Shown here piece by piece: positions 1 through 7,068 of a stretch of DNA of 18,692 nucleotides (within the stretch, counting starts at the first letter, position 1; each line of letters starts with the position of its first letter). Origin of the DNA: Mageeibacillus sp. UBA5770. Its GTDB lineage: Bacteria; Bacillota_A; Clostridia; Saccharofermentanales; Saccharofermentanaceae. The notes beneath the pieces were generated by a model, which was given only the letters and a program-made list of their open reading frames with translations, was not told the DNA's origin and made no database searches. The DNA is taken from positions 34,980 through 53,671 of the forward strand of contig DIEQ01000131.1 in assembly GCA_002418705.1 (NCBI GenBank), in the 5' to 3' direction. The position numbers and the translations under genes are program-made.

Positions 1-1
1 G

Positions 2-901
2 ATTGATTTGCATGTATCTTCCCACGACGATATCGTCATTTCTGTATATGTGAAGGAAGCAGCATTGATAAGCTCTGTTTGCTCAACATGGTCAGCCGGA
101 AGCTGGCATACGGTTTATGGATTAGATGGGGACTTTACTAACAAGCAGGAATTTGAGGAAACTGAAAGTTCAGATGTATTCTCTGTACTGAAGTACGATC
201 CCAACAAATCAAATAATCTATTTGCAATTTCGGATATTGAAGTCTGTACGAGTAAAGACGTTATGACAGTTGCTTTGTTTGGTGATTCAATTACGCACAT
301 GTCGTATTATTCTGATGCTCTGACTGATGAATTATTCGAGGCTTTTCCCGGGAAAATTACGATAATGAATCGAGGTATTGGTGGTAATCGTCTTCTTAAA
401 GATGCAAGCAAGGTCGATGATGTACCTGGAGGAGGGACGATATTCGGTAATGCAGGACTGAAGCGGTTTTATCAGGACATCTATGGATCAACTCATCCCG
501 ACATTGTCATAGTTCTGATTGGAATTAATGATTTTACGCATCCTTATGCATTAAAACATTTCGATGAAGTGATTACTATAGATGAGTATAGTGAAGGATT
601 GATGGAACTTATCCGGATTTCACATGAAAACGAAAGTAAAATATTTCTCGGAACGATTACACCATTTAGACAAGAAGATACTGACTGGTATGTGCCTTCT
701 GAAGATTTAAGAAAACAGGCCAATGAATGGATACGAAAGCAGCAATACTCAGATGGCATCATTGACTTTGATATGGAAGTGCGAAAACCGGAGGATCCTG
801 ATTATATGATGGACGACTGTCATTTAGGTGATGGTTTACATCCCAATAGAGCGGGTGGCAGGAAAATGGCACAGGCAGTACATATCGAGTGGTTTAAGTA
901 G
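2..901 (+). CDS. SGNH/GDSL-family hydrolase (5' end outside window)
   Basis: Probable esterase/deacetylase of the SGNH fold. Counting from the TTG at 8, the four conserved blocks are in order: FGDSIT with nucleophile Ser94, NRGIGGN with the oxyanion Gly125, GIND with Asn174, and DGLHPN with Asp275 and His278. The frame stays open to the left window edge (ATT GAT before the TTG) and no ribosome binding site is visible, so I treat it as 5'-truncated by the window. About 85 residues precede the GDS block, so an N-terminal accessory beta domain is likely. No signal peptide is visible in what is present. The stop is 10 nt before the next gene, so it is the first visible member of an operon with a NIF3 protein and a second esterase. 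SGNH enzymes in such loci often remove acetyl groups from sugars; the actual substrate is unknown. Confidence 0.88.
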   Translation: MDLHVSSHDDIVISVYVKEAALISSVCSTWSAGSWHTVYGLDGDFTNKQEFEETESSDVFSVLKYDPNKSNNLFAISDIEVCTSKDVMTVALFGDSITHMSYYSDALTDELFEAFPGKITIMNRGIGGNRLLKDASKVDDVPGGGTIFGNAGLKRFYQDIYGSTHPDIVIVLIGINDFTHPYALKHFDEVITIDEYSEGLMELIRISHENESKIFLGTITPFRQEDTDWYVPSEDLRKQANEWIRKQQYSDGIIDFDMEVRKPEDPDYMMDDCHLGDGLHPNRAGGRKMAQAVHIEWFK

Positions 902-911
902 AGGAGATTAT

Positions 912-1736
912 ATGAAGGTATATGAAATAGTTAATGAGATTATTAAGAAAACGGGCATGGATCGCATACCCGATCATCTGACCTGTGATCTGTTGATTAC
1001 CGGGAATGAAAATATGGAAGTGACCAAAATTGTCACAACATTTATGGCAACGGTTGAAGTCATCGAAATAGCGATTGAAGTAGGCGCTAATTTTATAATT
1101 ACGCATGAGCCAACATGGTTTACCGGAAAAGATTCGATTGATTGGCTGGGAGATGACCCGGTATACATTGAGAAAAAGAAGCTGATTGAAGATCATGGAA
1201 TTGCAATCTGGAGATTCCACGATCATATGCATATGGGGACTGAAGATCTGATATATCGCGGTTATGATCTGGAAACGGATTGGGGAAAATATAAGATCAA
1301 AAATCCGGGTCAAAATGAACATTTTGGCGCGTGTTATCAGATTCCTCTGACGACACTTGAAGAACTATGCCGATATTTTAAAGAAACACTTGATATGAAT
1401 GTGATTCAGATAGTAGGTAACCCAAAGATGAAAGTTGAACGTGTCGGCGTTCTTGTGGGCGGCGGCAGCCTTGGGCTGGGTGTTGAAGAACTTCCGATGA
1501 TAACCATGAAGCAAAACAGCTTGGATTTGTTGATATGCGGTGACATTACTGAATGGACAATCAGTGCATACATCAGGGATGCAGCGTCCATGGGTATGAA
1601 TAAGGGCATGTTGATTTTGGGCCATGAGCGAAGCGAGGAAATGGGTATGAAACATTTGGGCAGCTGGCTCGAAGACATTACAGGCGGTATTGAGACTCAA
1701 TTTATCGACGCCGGTGAACCGTTCACATACTTTTAG
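912..1736 (+). CDS. NIF3/DUF34 (YbgI-like) dinuclear-metal protein
   Basis: A 274-residue member of the NIF3/DUF34 family, whose members bind two metal ions; the molecular function is still debated. Metal-ligand blocks are visible: THEP (His65, Glu66) where most members have HHP, FHDHMH (His103, Asp104, His105), and GHERSEE near the C-terminus (His238, Glu239/Glu242). The length matches bacterial members without the inserted PII-like domain. I choose ATG 912 because GAGGAG lies at 901-906 with 5 nt spacing; an ATG at 828 would overlap the upstream gene by 74 nt and has no reason to be used. It sits 10 nt after the SGNH hydrolase and 22 nt before the esterase, so the three are probably co-transcribed. 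Annotation as GTP cyclohydrolase I type 2 is common for this family but not supported by anything here. Confidence 0.88.
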   Translation: MKVYEIVNEIIKKTGMDRIPDHLTCDLLITGNENMEVTKIVTTFMATVEVIEIAIEVGANFIITHEPTWFTGKDSIDWLGDDPVYIEKKKLIEDHGIAIWRFHDHMHMGTEDLIYRGYDLETDWGKYKIKNPGQNEHFGACYQIPLTTLEELCRYFKETLDMNVIQIVGNPKMKVERVGVLVGGGSLGLGVEELPMITMKQNSLDLLICGDITEWTISAYIRDAASMGMNKGMLILGHERSEEMGMKHLGSWLEDITGGIETQFIDAGEPFTYF

Positions 1737-1758
1737 CAGATAGATAGGAGGACGCAAA

Positions 1759-2556
1759 ATGGCTCTATTTCAAATTGATTTTTTTTCGCAGTCATTATCC
1801 AGAATAACGAATATCAATATTTTACTTCCCAATGATATTTTACCTGGTATGTGTGCCGGCAATCCCCACTATTTACGTGGTGTTAAGACACTCGTTCTGC
1901 TTCATGGTTATTCCGGTTCAAATAAGGACTGGCTTTCATCAAGCGCTGTTTCGGAACTATCAATAAGGTATAATTTGGCGATTATTATGCCTTCCGGCGA
2001 AAACAGTTTCTACCTTGACGGCAAAGCGACGGGTAAGGCATTTTGCCAATTTATTGGAAAAGATTTGGTAGAGTATACCTGCAAGACCTTTGGTTTATCA
2101 GACAAAAAGGAAGATATATTCATCGGCGGGTATTCTATGGGTGGATTTGGTGCATTGCACACCGCTTTAGTCTATCCGGATACATTCGGTAAAGTATTCG
2201 CGTTATCATCTGCTTTGATTATTCACGACATTATGAATATACCCTGTGATTATAAAGATGGTATAGCGGATTTTGACTATTACCAATCGGTATTTGGAGA
2301 TCTTGAAAACCTGGATACAAGCGTAAATAATCCGGAATACTTAATACGGAAGCTGACAAAAGAGGGAAGGGAAATCCCCGGGATATTTATGACCTGCGGT
2401 ACGGAAGACTTTTTGATAGAACAAAATCGAGCATTTCATCAATTTCTGATTAATGAAAATATTGATGTTAAATACGAAGAACAACCAGGTATACATGATT
2501 GGAATTTTTGGAACCGATGTCTGGAACCTGCTATTTTGTGGTTACTTTTGAAATGA
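1759..2556 (+). CDS. alpha/beta-hydrolase esterase (esterase D / FrsA-like, PF00756)
   Basis: A cytoplasmic serine esterase of 265 residues. Visible features: LLHGYSGSNKDW at about 47-58 (oxyanion loop), the nucleophile elbow GGYSMGG with Ser126, CGTEDFL with Asp217, and GIHDWNFW with His246, which complete a Ser-Asp-His triad in the right order. There is no signal peptide. AGGAGG at 1747-1752 precedes the ATG by 6 nt. This family includes tributyrin esterases, S-formylglutathione hydrolases and carbohydrate esterases; the neighbouring SGNH hydrolase and LacI regulator favour a role in deacylating sugars or small esters, which is inference. It is the last gene of the three-gene operon. Confidence 0.9.
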   Translation: MALFQIDFFSQSLSRITNINILLPNDILPGMCAGNPHYLRGVKTLVLLHGYSGSNKDWLSSSAVSELSIRYNLAIIMPSGENSFYLDGKATGKAFCQFIGKDLVEYTCKTFGLSDKKEDIFIGGYSMGGFGALHTALVYPDTFGKVFALSSALIIHDIMNIPCDYKDGIADFDYYQSVFGDLENLDTSVNNPEYLIRKLTKEGREIPGIFMTCGTEDFLIEQNRAFHQFLINENIDVKYEEQPGIHDWNFWNRCLEPAILWLLLK

Positions 2557-2571
2557 GTAAGCATATTCAAA

Positions 2572-2586
2572 AAATGGATGCCATTT
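2572..2586. promoter_or_regulatory. 15-bp perfect palindrome between esterase and lacI-type gene
   Basis: AAATGG-ATG-CCATTT, a 6-3-6 perfect dyad, lies 16 nt after the esterase stop and 143 nt before the regulator. It has no following T-run, so it is a poor terminator. It could be an operator for the adjacent LacI-type regulator, whose family binds short dyads, but the usual central CG is absent. The rest of 2557-2729 is AT-rich and shows no convincing sigma-A promoter. Confidence 0.3.
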
Positions 2587-2729
2587 GATCGCAAGAACCT
2601 ACAAAACAAGAAATGTATCATAGAAGTATAAAATCCATTAAATTATTCGGATGAGCAAATAAATAATAAAGTCGAGTTATTTCTGTAGAAAAATATAAAG
2701 TTCAAAATTGCACGAGGTTAAGTAAATAT

Positions 2730-3707
2730 ATGTCCACTATGAAAGATGTTGCCGAGAAATCGGGTGTTACGGTTACGACAGTTTCAAGAATTATTAACAA
2801 CCGTGGCTACATCAGTGATGCAACCCGTAACAAGGTACACCGTGTTATGAAGGAATTAGATTATCAGCCCAATGAACTGGCGCGTTCGCTTTCAAAGAGC
2901 AGGACGAATATTATCGGGGTTATTGTACCATCTCTTATGGATCCATACTTTTGTGAGGTCGTCAATTATCTCGAATTTTATGCGTCTCACGCAGGTTACA
3001 AAGTAATGATATGTAACTCTAACCATCAAAAGGACAAAGAGCTTGAGTATATCAACATGCTTAAGTCAAACAAGGTATCAGGCATTGTACTTTCAAGCTG
3101 GACGGAAAATATTGAGAACATTCTACCCGATAATTTGCCTGTCATGACATTTGAAAGAATTGTTTCAAATCTCGTTTCTTCGATAACTTGTGATAATTAT
3201 TCCGGGGGAGAGATAGCTACACGTTATCTTCTGGAGATAGGCTGTAAAAATCTTCTTCATATCTGCGGTACCAATAATATTTTAATGCCTGCTGATTCCA
3301 GGAAGGATGCATTCGTGAGGGTCTGTGAAGAAAGTCAAATACCGTTTAAAGTATTTTATGTGGAAGAGACAGATTTTCAGTCTCAAGATTATTATGCGAA
3401 CCTCGAACAGCTTATGCTGACAAACCCTGAGATAGACGGGATATTTACCAGCTGTGATGTCATTGCTGCAGATATCATCAGTCTTTGCAGTAAAAATAAT
3501 ATTCGGATTCCTGCAGATGTCAAATTAGTCGGCTTTGATGATATCAGATTGACATCGCTCATTACCCCAAAGATTACAACTATCCATCAACCAATTGAGC
3601 AGATGTGTTCGTGTGCGATGGATACTCTCATTCACCAGATAGAAGAAGGATTTTTACCGTCCAAAACTATATTGCCCGTTTCAATTGTTAAGCGGGAAAG
3701 CGCCTGA
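2730..3707 (+). CDS. LacI/GalR-family transcriptional regulator
   Basis: Sugar-responsive repressor/activator of 325 residues. The N-terminus is a canonical LacI helix-turn-helix (MKDVAEKSGVTVTTVSRIIN) followed by the hinge helix ending NELARSLS, then the periplasmic-binding-protein-like effector domain: TNIIGVIVP, SGIVLSS, GGEIATRYL, and the closing VKLVGFDDIRL...ITTIHQP block typical of the family. It is full length. The ATG at 2730 has GAGG at 2714-2717, 12 nt upstream; an in-frame ATG at 2739 is possible. It probably controls the upstream esterase operon and itself; the ligand cannot be read from the sequence. The stop codon directly abuts an integrase remnant, so the 3' flank marks the edge of the disturbed region. 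Confidence 0.93.
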   Translation: MSTMKDVAEKSGVTVTTVSRIINNRGYISDATRNKVHRVMKELDYQPNELARSLSKSRTNIIGVIVPSLMDPYFCEVVNYLEFYASHAGYKVMICNSNHQKDKELEYINMLKSNKVSGIVLSSWTENIENILPDNLPVMTFERIVSNLVSSITCDNYSGGEIATRYLLEIGCKNLLHICGTNNILMPADSRKDAFVRVCEESQIPFKVFYVEETDFQSQDYYANLEQLMLTNPEIDGIFTSCDVIAADIISLCSKNNIRIPADVKLVGFDDIRLTSLITPKITTIHQPIEQMCSCAMDTLIHQIEEGFLPSKTILPVSIVKRESA

Positions 3708-3764
3708 GAACTTTATTGAGGTTGTGATCTCTTCTTGTTTGGTGGACATATCATGCTGGTATAC
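3708..3764 (-). pseudogene. tyrosine integrase tail remnant, copy A
   Basis: On the minus strand this reads VYQHDMSTKQEEITTSIKF. It matches the last part of the integrase fragment at 13292-13567 (VYHHVMSTKQDEITSTIN), including the catalytic-tyrosine position (VY). Only about 19 codons remain, starting immediately after the lacI stop. It is a scar of an integrated element, not a gene. Confidence 0.6.
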
Positions 3765-3847
3765 AATAATGCTCTTGCGTAAGAAGAACTTCAAATGGCA
3801 ACTGTAAGTAGAAAAAGCCAGGCATACAAGTGCAATGGACGCCACAA

Positions 3848-4108
3848 TTAATATCTGAGTTGATCTCCCCGGTATTGTTTTATTAGTTCTTCAACCAGTA
3901 TTTTTATTTTATCTCTAAGTGAACGGACTTGTATCATAATTTCTTCGGTTGTTCCTACAAAAGATGAAGGATCTTCCAGGTTCCACTCCAACACCCGACG
4001 TGTCATGGGAAACATAGGACATCGCTGCCCGTTTGTCTGATCATAGACTTTAACAATAAGCTGATATCCTGCCTTTCGGACACTCCTGCTTAATGCTTCA
4101 TTTACCAT
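3848..4108 (-). pseudogene. arsC: C-terminal fragment of an LMW-PTP-type arsenate reductase (ArsC)
   Basis: The 86-residue frame matches the second half of ArsC enzymes of the low-molecular-weight phosphatase fold. GQRCPMFP corresponds to the CP..P segment, EWNLEDPSSFVGTTEE to the W.FEDP...G..EE block, and RSLRDKIKILVEELI to the terminal R.VRD.I helix. The N-terminal phosphate loop with the catalytic Cys (CX5R) is absent. A stop codon lies three codons upstream of the ATG and no ribosome binding site is present. The position usually occupied by the first shuttle Cys (V-C-D) is Tyr here (KVYDQ), which also argues against function. Together with the ferredoxin stub at 4287 it suggests a decayed ars-type gene cluster. 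Confidence 0.72.
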
Positions 4109-4286
4109 GGAGATTTACAATGCAATTAGGTCAATTTATCTATTTTAATCTATTTTTGACACCCGGTTCATCATGCTGGTGTAAAATATAAAAATCCACT
4201 CTGTTTTAATGTAAAAAAGAGTGGGCAAAGCATTCATTTGAAGTTAGCATTTAGCGAGTTAGTCATTAATAAAATGGAGGTAACAT

Positions 4287-4322
4287 ATGTCAAAATCCTG
4301 GTATCCTGTAATATTAAAATGA
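4287..4322 (+). pseudogene. 11-codon stub of a probable ferredoxin-like gene
   Basis: An excellent ribosome binding site (GGAGG at 4276-4280, 6 nt before the ATG) starts a reading frame that gives only MSKSWYPVILK before a stop. The first nine residues resemble the start of small clostridial 4Fe-4S proteins (M-K-WYPVI-DYEKC) found with arsR, thioredoxin and permease genes; this is from memory and uncertain. The frame ends where the convergent cupin gene begins, so the body of the gene was deleted. A translated leader peptide is the alternative. Confidence 0.4.
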
Positions 4323-4352
4323 CGGATGGAATATGCAGATACAGTAATTAAC

Positions 4353-4667
4353 TCAATCTTGCTGCCGGACTTTTATTTGCACGCCCATAATTCGTGATCC
4401 GCTTACACTATCCATGGACAGCAGCGCAGGTTCGGTAATGAAAACCTGATGTTCTTTCAAAGTAACGGTTTCACCGCTTTTTGTAATCTGAACTTCTCCC
4501 TGGACGATATAAAACAGAACGTAACTGTTCATCTGACAATCGGGCATTGCTTCTCCAGCCTTCAATTCAATGATCCGTGTTTTAAATTCATCAGCTTCAA
4601 AGAAAACATTCATTCCGCGCTTTTCATAGGGAAGGGCATCAAGGTTCATCATGTCGAATACATTCAT
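4353..4667 (-). CDS. small cupin-domain protein
   Basis: A 104-residue single cupin barrel. The second half shows the cupin rhythm: AGEAMPDCQMNSYVLFYIVQ at the first motif and GEVQITKSGETVTLKEHQVFITEP across the second. The metal-binding histidines of the classical motifs (HxH...E and H) are replaced: positions carry D-C-Q-M and no second His beyond KEHQ. It may therefore bind a ligand without metal or be a sensor module. No membrane segment is present. Upstream, GTGAG at about 4677-4681 (minus strand) is a modest ribosome binding site, and a dyad at 4729-4762 may hold its promoter. The gene looks intact and is the only complete one among the remnants at 3708-4900. The function is not known. 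Confidence 0.7.
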   Translation of the reverse strand: MNVFDMMNLDALPYEKRGMNVFFEADEFKTRIIELKAGEAMPDCQMNSYVLFYIVQGEVQITKSGETVTLKEHQVFITEPALLSMDSVSGSRIMGVQIKVRQQD

Positions 4668-4728
4668 AATTCATTATCTCACTTTCTCGAATTGTTGGAT
4701 TTCAATAGCTCCCGGTGATCTCTCTACT

Positions 4729-4762
4729 ATTGTAAGGCATAAACCTTATCATATTTTACAAT
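4729..4762. promoter_or_regulatory. nested dyad upstream of the cupin gene
   Basis: An outer inverted repeat ATTGTAA (4729-4735) / TTACAAT (4756-4762) encloses an inner dyad TAAGG-N6-CCTTA (4733-4748). On the minus strand the outer arms give TTGTAA and TACAAT 21 nt apart, longer than normal -35/-10 spacing and close to the stretched promoters controlled by MerR-type activators. It lies 62 nt upstream of the cupin start. Operator status is inference. Confidence 0.3.
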
Positions 4763-4828
4763 TGATGCATCCGCTATATAGATGCGGCTATTTTGTTGGA
4801 AAATATGTCAGCCTGGATTCGATGATAG

Positions 4829-4907
4829 ACCTTTTGAAATAAACCTAAAAAGCCTTGGAATAAAGGGATCTTTATTTTGTGTGTTGAATTTCGTGTTGAA
4901 TATCAAT
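4829..4907. repeat. attachment-arm repeat, copy A
   Basis: First of three copies (others near 10685-10765 and 13019-13097) of an ~80-bp sequence containing two direct copies of GTGTTGAAT 12 nt apart (4881-4889, 4893-4901), preceded by a CCTTTTGAAAT edge. Unlike the other copies, no tRNA 3' end or terminator precedes it; the left flank (4813-4830) is different sequence. Paired short direct repeats beside a tRNA end are typical of integrase arm-binding sites. I infer that this is one arm of an old att site. Confidence 0.6.
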
Positions 4908-5274
4908 TCAGATAATTGGAAGCACCATGATTTCATATAGTAATTATATTCCGTTTTAAGCATGTTAGGCTGAAGGACCTACGAAAGAGAATCTAAATAT
5001 GTAATGAGAATCTGTGTGTTTGGCAAGCAGACATCTTAAGAGAAAGATTGAAGGAATATAATTCTCAGATTAGCGACACAAACAAGAAATCATCAGGTTA
5101 CATATGAGCGTACTTCGAAAACAAGGAAGCAGCTTTGTTTTCAGGGAAGTGAAGACCGACTTCAAATGTCGTATTTTTCGCGAAACTAAAGTATACTTGG
5201 CAGATAAGTGTAAATTAGTGTCGAATATAAGCAACTATTCGTGTAAAATAATGAAATAATTTATGAAAATACCG
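4908..5274. other. gene-poor stretch before the first DUF4143 ATPase
   Basis: I see no convincing gene here. A 51-codon open frame (ATG at 5104) has no good ribosome binding site and resembles nothing I know. The stretch is AT-rich with scattered stops in all frames and separates attachment-arm copy A from the ATPase promoter. Confidence 0.4.
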
Positions 5275-5303
5275 TTGAAATTTACATGAATATGCGTTAC
5301 ATT
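5275..5303 (+). promoter_or_regulatory. sigma-A-type promoter for the first DUF4143 ATPase
   Basis: TTGAAA (5275-5280), a 17-nt spacer and TACATT (5298-5303) sit 32 nt before the ATG at 5335. The gene thus has its own promoter, and a terminator follows it at 6657. Confidence 0.5.
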
Positions 5304-5334
5304 AATTCTAACATTAAATGGATCAGGTGGTATT

Positions 5335-6630
5335 ATGTACAGAAAAATTACTGAATATTTAATAAAGTGGAAGCGCGGACCTTATCGTAAACCCTTGATT
5401 TTGCAAGGGGCAAGACAGGTTGGTAAAACATATTCTGTTTTAGAATTTGGGAGAGAGCATTATGAAAATGTAGCTTACCTTAATTTTGAAACCAGTCCTT
5501 CTCTTATTAAGACCTTTAGAGAAAGTATTGAGCCTGCTTATTTAATACCCATTTTGTCACGCCTTGCCAGTCAAACTATCATTAAAGAAAAGACATTAAT
5601 ATTTCTTGATGAGGTACAGCTTTGCGAAAGAGCACTTACCTCATTAAAGTATTTTTGCGAAAACGCACCTGAATATCATATCATCGTTGCCGGCAGTTTG
5701 CTTGGTGTTGCCGTAAACAGAGAGCAATTCTCGTTTCCTGTTGGAAAGGTTGATATAAAAACCTTATATCCAATGGATATGGAGGAATTTTTGCTAGGGC
5801 TTGGCGAGAAAGAATTGGTTTTGCAAATCAAGAAGTGCTTTGCAAATGATACCCCTATGCCAACCGCTTTACACGAAGCAGCTCTTTCGTATTATAGACA
5901 ATATCTTGTTGTCGGCGGGATGCCCGATTGTGTCAATAAATATCTTGAAACGAAGGATCATATTTTGGTTCGCCATACACAAAATATGATTTTGGCAAGC
6001 TATCTAAATGATATGAGCAAATACAATAACACAAATGAAATCAAGAAAACTCGCCTGGTATATGACAATATTACCGTTCAGCTCTCAAGAAAAAATACAA
6101 AGTTCCAATATAAGCTAATCAAAAAAGGCGCAAGGGCGGCAGAATTTGAAAACGCTATCGAATGGCTTTGTTTATCCGGCATAGTAAGCCGAATATACCG
6201 TGCCCAAAACATCAAAAAGCCACTTGCAAATTATCGTGATATTGACTCGTTTAAGGTATATGTTTCTGATATTGGATTGCTTTGCGCAAAGAAAGAAATT
6301 GTACCGGAGGATGTTCTTTATCTATCAAGCGACCTTGACGATTTTAAATGCGGTATGGTGGAAAACTATGTGTGTAATCAATTAACTGCAAATGACTACA
6401 CAAATTATTATTGGGAATCTGACAGAGGTGCTGAGGTTGATTTTGTTATTCAACGAGACGGCAAGATTATCCCGATTGAGGTTAAATCAGCCGATAATAC
6501 AAAAGCAAAAAGCTTGAAGATTTATATGGATATGCATAAGCCGGAATATGCAATAAAGATATCTGCTAAAAACTTTGGTTTTGAGGACAGCAAAAAAACA
6601 ATTCCTCTATATGCCGTTTTTTGTATCTAA
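5335..6630 (+). CDS. AAA+ ATPase with C-terminal DUF4143 (PD-(D/E)XK-like) domain, type 1
   Basis: A 431-residue ATPase of the AAA_14/DUF4143 family. Walker A is GARQVGKT (residues 25-32, Lys31) and Walker B is LIFLDEVQ (Asp92-Glu93). A sensor-1-like VAGSLLG follows at about 118-124, then the conserved LYPMDMEEFL, GGMPDCV and VSDIGLL blocks. The C-terminal domain has a nuclease-like core: VENYV (Glu344), RGAEVDFV (Glu367, Asp369) and PIEVKS (Glu382, Lys384), the full E...D...ExK set. AGGTGG at 5325-5330 is 4 nt before the ATG. The family is widespread in gut Firmicutes and archaea, often in several copies; no cellular role is established. It stands alone as a monocistronic unit between element scars, which fits mobile cargo. 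A defence or toxin-like role is possible but unproven. Confidence 0.92.
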   Translation: MYRKITEYLIKWKRGPYRKPLILQGARQVGKTYSVLEFGREHYENVAYLNFETSPSLIKTFRESIEPAYLIPILSRLASQTIIKEKTLIFLDEVQLCERALTSLKYFCENAPEYHIIVAGSLLGVAVNREQFSFPVGKVDIKTLYPMDMEEFLLGLGEKELVLQIKKCFANDTPMPTALHEAALSYYRQYLVVGGMPDCVNKYLETKDHILVRHTQNMILASYLNDMSKYNNTNEIKKTRLVYDNITVQLSRKNTKFQYKLIKKGARAAEFENAIEWLCLSGIVSRIYRAQNIKKPLANYRDIDSFKVYVSDIGLLCAKKEIVPEDVLYLSSDLDDFKCGMVENYVCNQLTANDYTNYYWESDRGAEVDFVIQRDGKIIPIEVKSADNTKAKSLKIYMDMHKPEYAIKISAKNFGFEDSKKTIPLYAVFCI

Positions 6631-6656
6631 AGAAATATAAATAATAAATTAAATTT

Positions 6657-6685
6657 ATCCGACTTGAAATATAGTCGGATTTTTA
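6657..6685 (+). terminator. rho-independent terminator after the first ATPase
   Basis: ATCCGACT (6657-6664) pairs perfectly with AGTCGGAT (6673-6680), 8-nt loop, followed by TTTTATT. It starts 26 nt after the stop codon. Confidence 0.85.
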
Positions 6686-6733
6686 TTGAGAAGAGTGGTT
6701 GTGATTTTTTCTTGTGGTGGACATAACGTGCTG
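6686..6733 (-). pseudogene. tyrosine integrase tail remnant, copy B
   Basis: The DNA aligns with copy A at 3713-3755 (TTGTGAT..TTCTTG..TGGTGGACATA..GTGCTG). On the minus strand it begins QHVMST, as in the integrase tail at 13292, but small deletions and insertions break the frame after that. About 15 codons are recognisable. It directly follows the terminator of the first ATPase. Confidence 0.5.
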
Positions 6734-7052
6734 AAAAGGGGCCTATTAAGCTTGCTTGCGTCTCATACAGTCTATTCTATTCACACGAAATGGCCGGCAC
6801 TCAGATACATCGCTTTTCCAGCATAAATGATCCTCAACGACTCCGGGATCTTCGTTTGTCCATTTTCAGATGGCTGCTTAATGGCAAATGCCAACTTCTG
6901 TGACTTATTCATTTCGATCAAGTTAAAAAAGAGTTTTACCAGGCAATTTTTAATTACAAACATATATTGATAGTATAAAATAAATTTATACATGATATAG
7001 TTCTATTTGGCAAAGATTCAGGCAAATAGAAGCAGAAGTTTACTGAACAAAC
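6734..7052. other. intergenic region before the propeller lipoprotein operon, with a dyad
   Basis: No gene is supported. A minus-strand frame at 6782-6993 lacks a ribosome binding site. A perfect 7-5-7 palindrome, GTATAAA-N5-TTTATAC (6973-6991), lies 78 nt before the lipoprotein start, with TTGATA just to its left (6967-6972). The dyad could be an operator overlapping the promoter, but it is AT-rich and may be chance. No clean -10 at 17 nt from TTGATA is visible. Confidence 0.35.
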
Positions 7053-7068
7053 GGGAGGGCTTAAACAA

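Noticed and set aside
828..911. Longer NIF3 start at ATG 828
   Set aside because: It would overlap the SGNH hydrolase by 74 nt, while ATG 912 has a GAGGAG site at correct spacing and matches the family's N-terminus.
4160..4185. Possible fourth integrase-tail scar (shared CATCATGCTGGTGTA) and possible TTGACA promoter before the ferredoxin stub
   Set aside because: The match to the integrase tail is only about 10-12 nt, and the -35/-10 spacing is 18-20 nt with a weak -10; not enough for either call.
6781..6993. 70-codon minus-strand frame (contains AFAIKQPSENGQTKIPESLR)
   Set aside because: The inner part looks protein-like, but there is no ribosome binding site and no family is recognised, so it is not listed as a gene; it could be another remnant.
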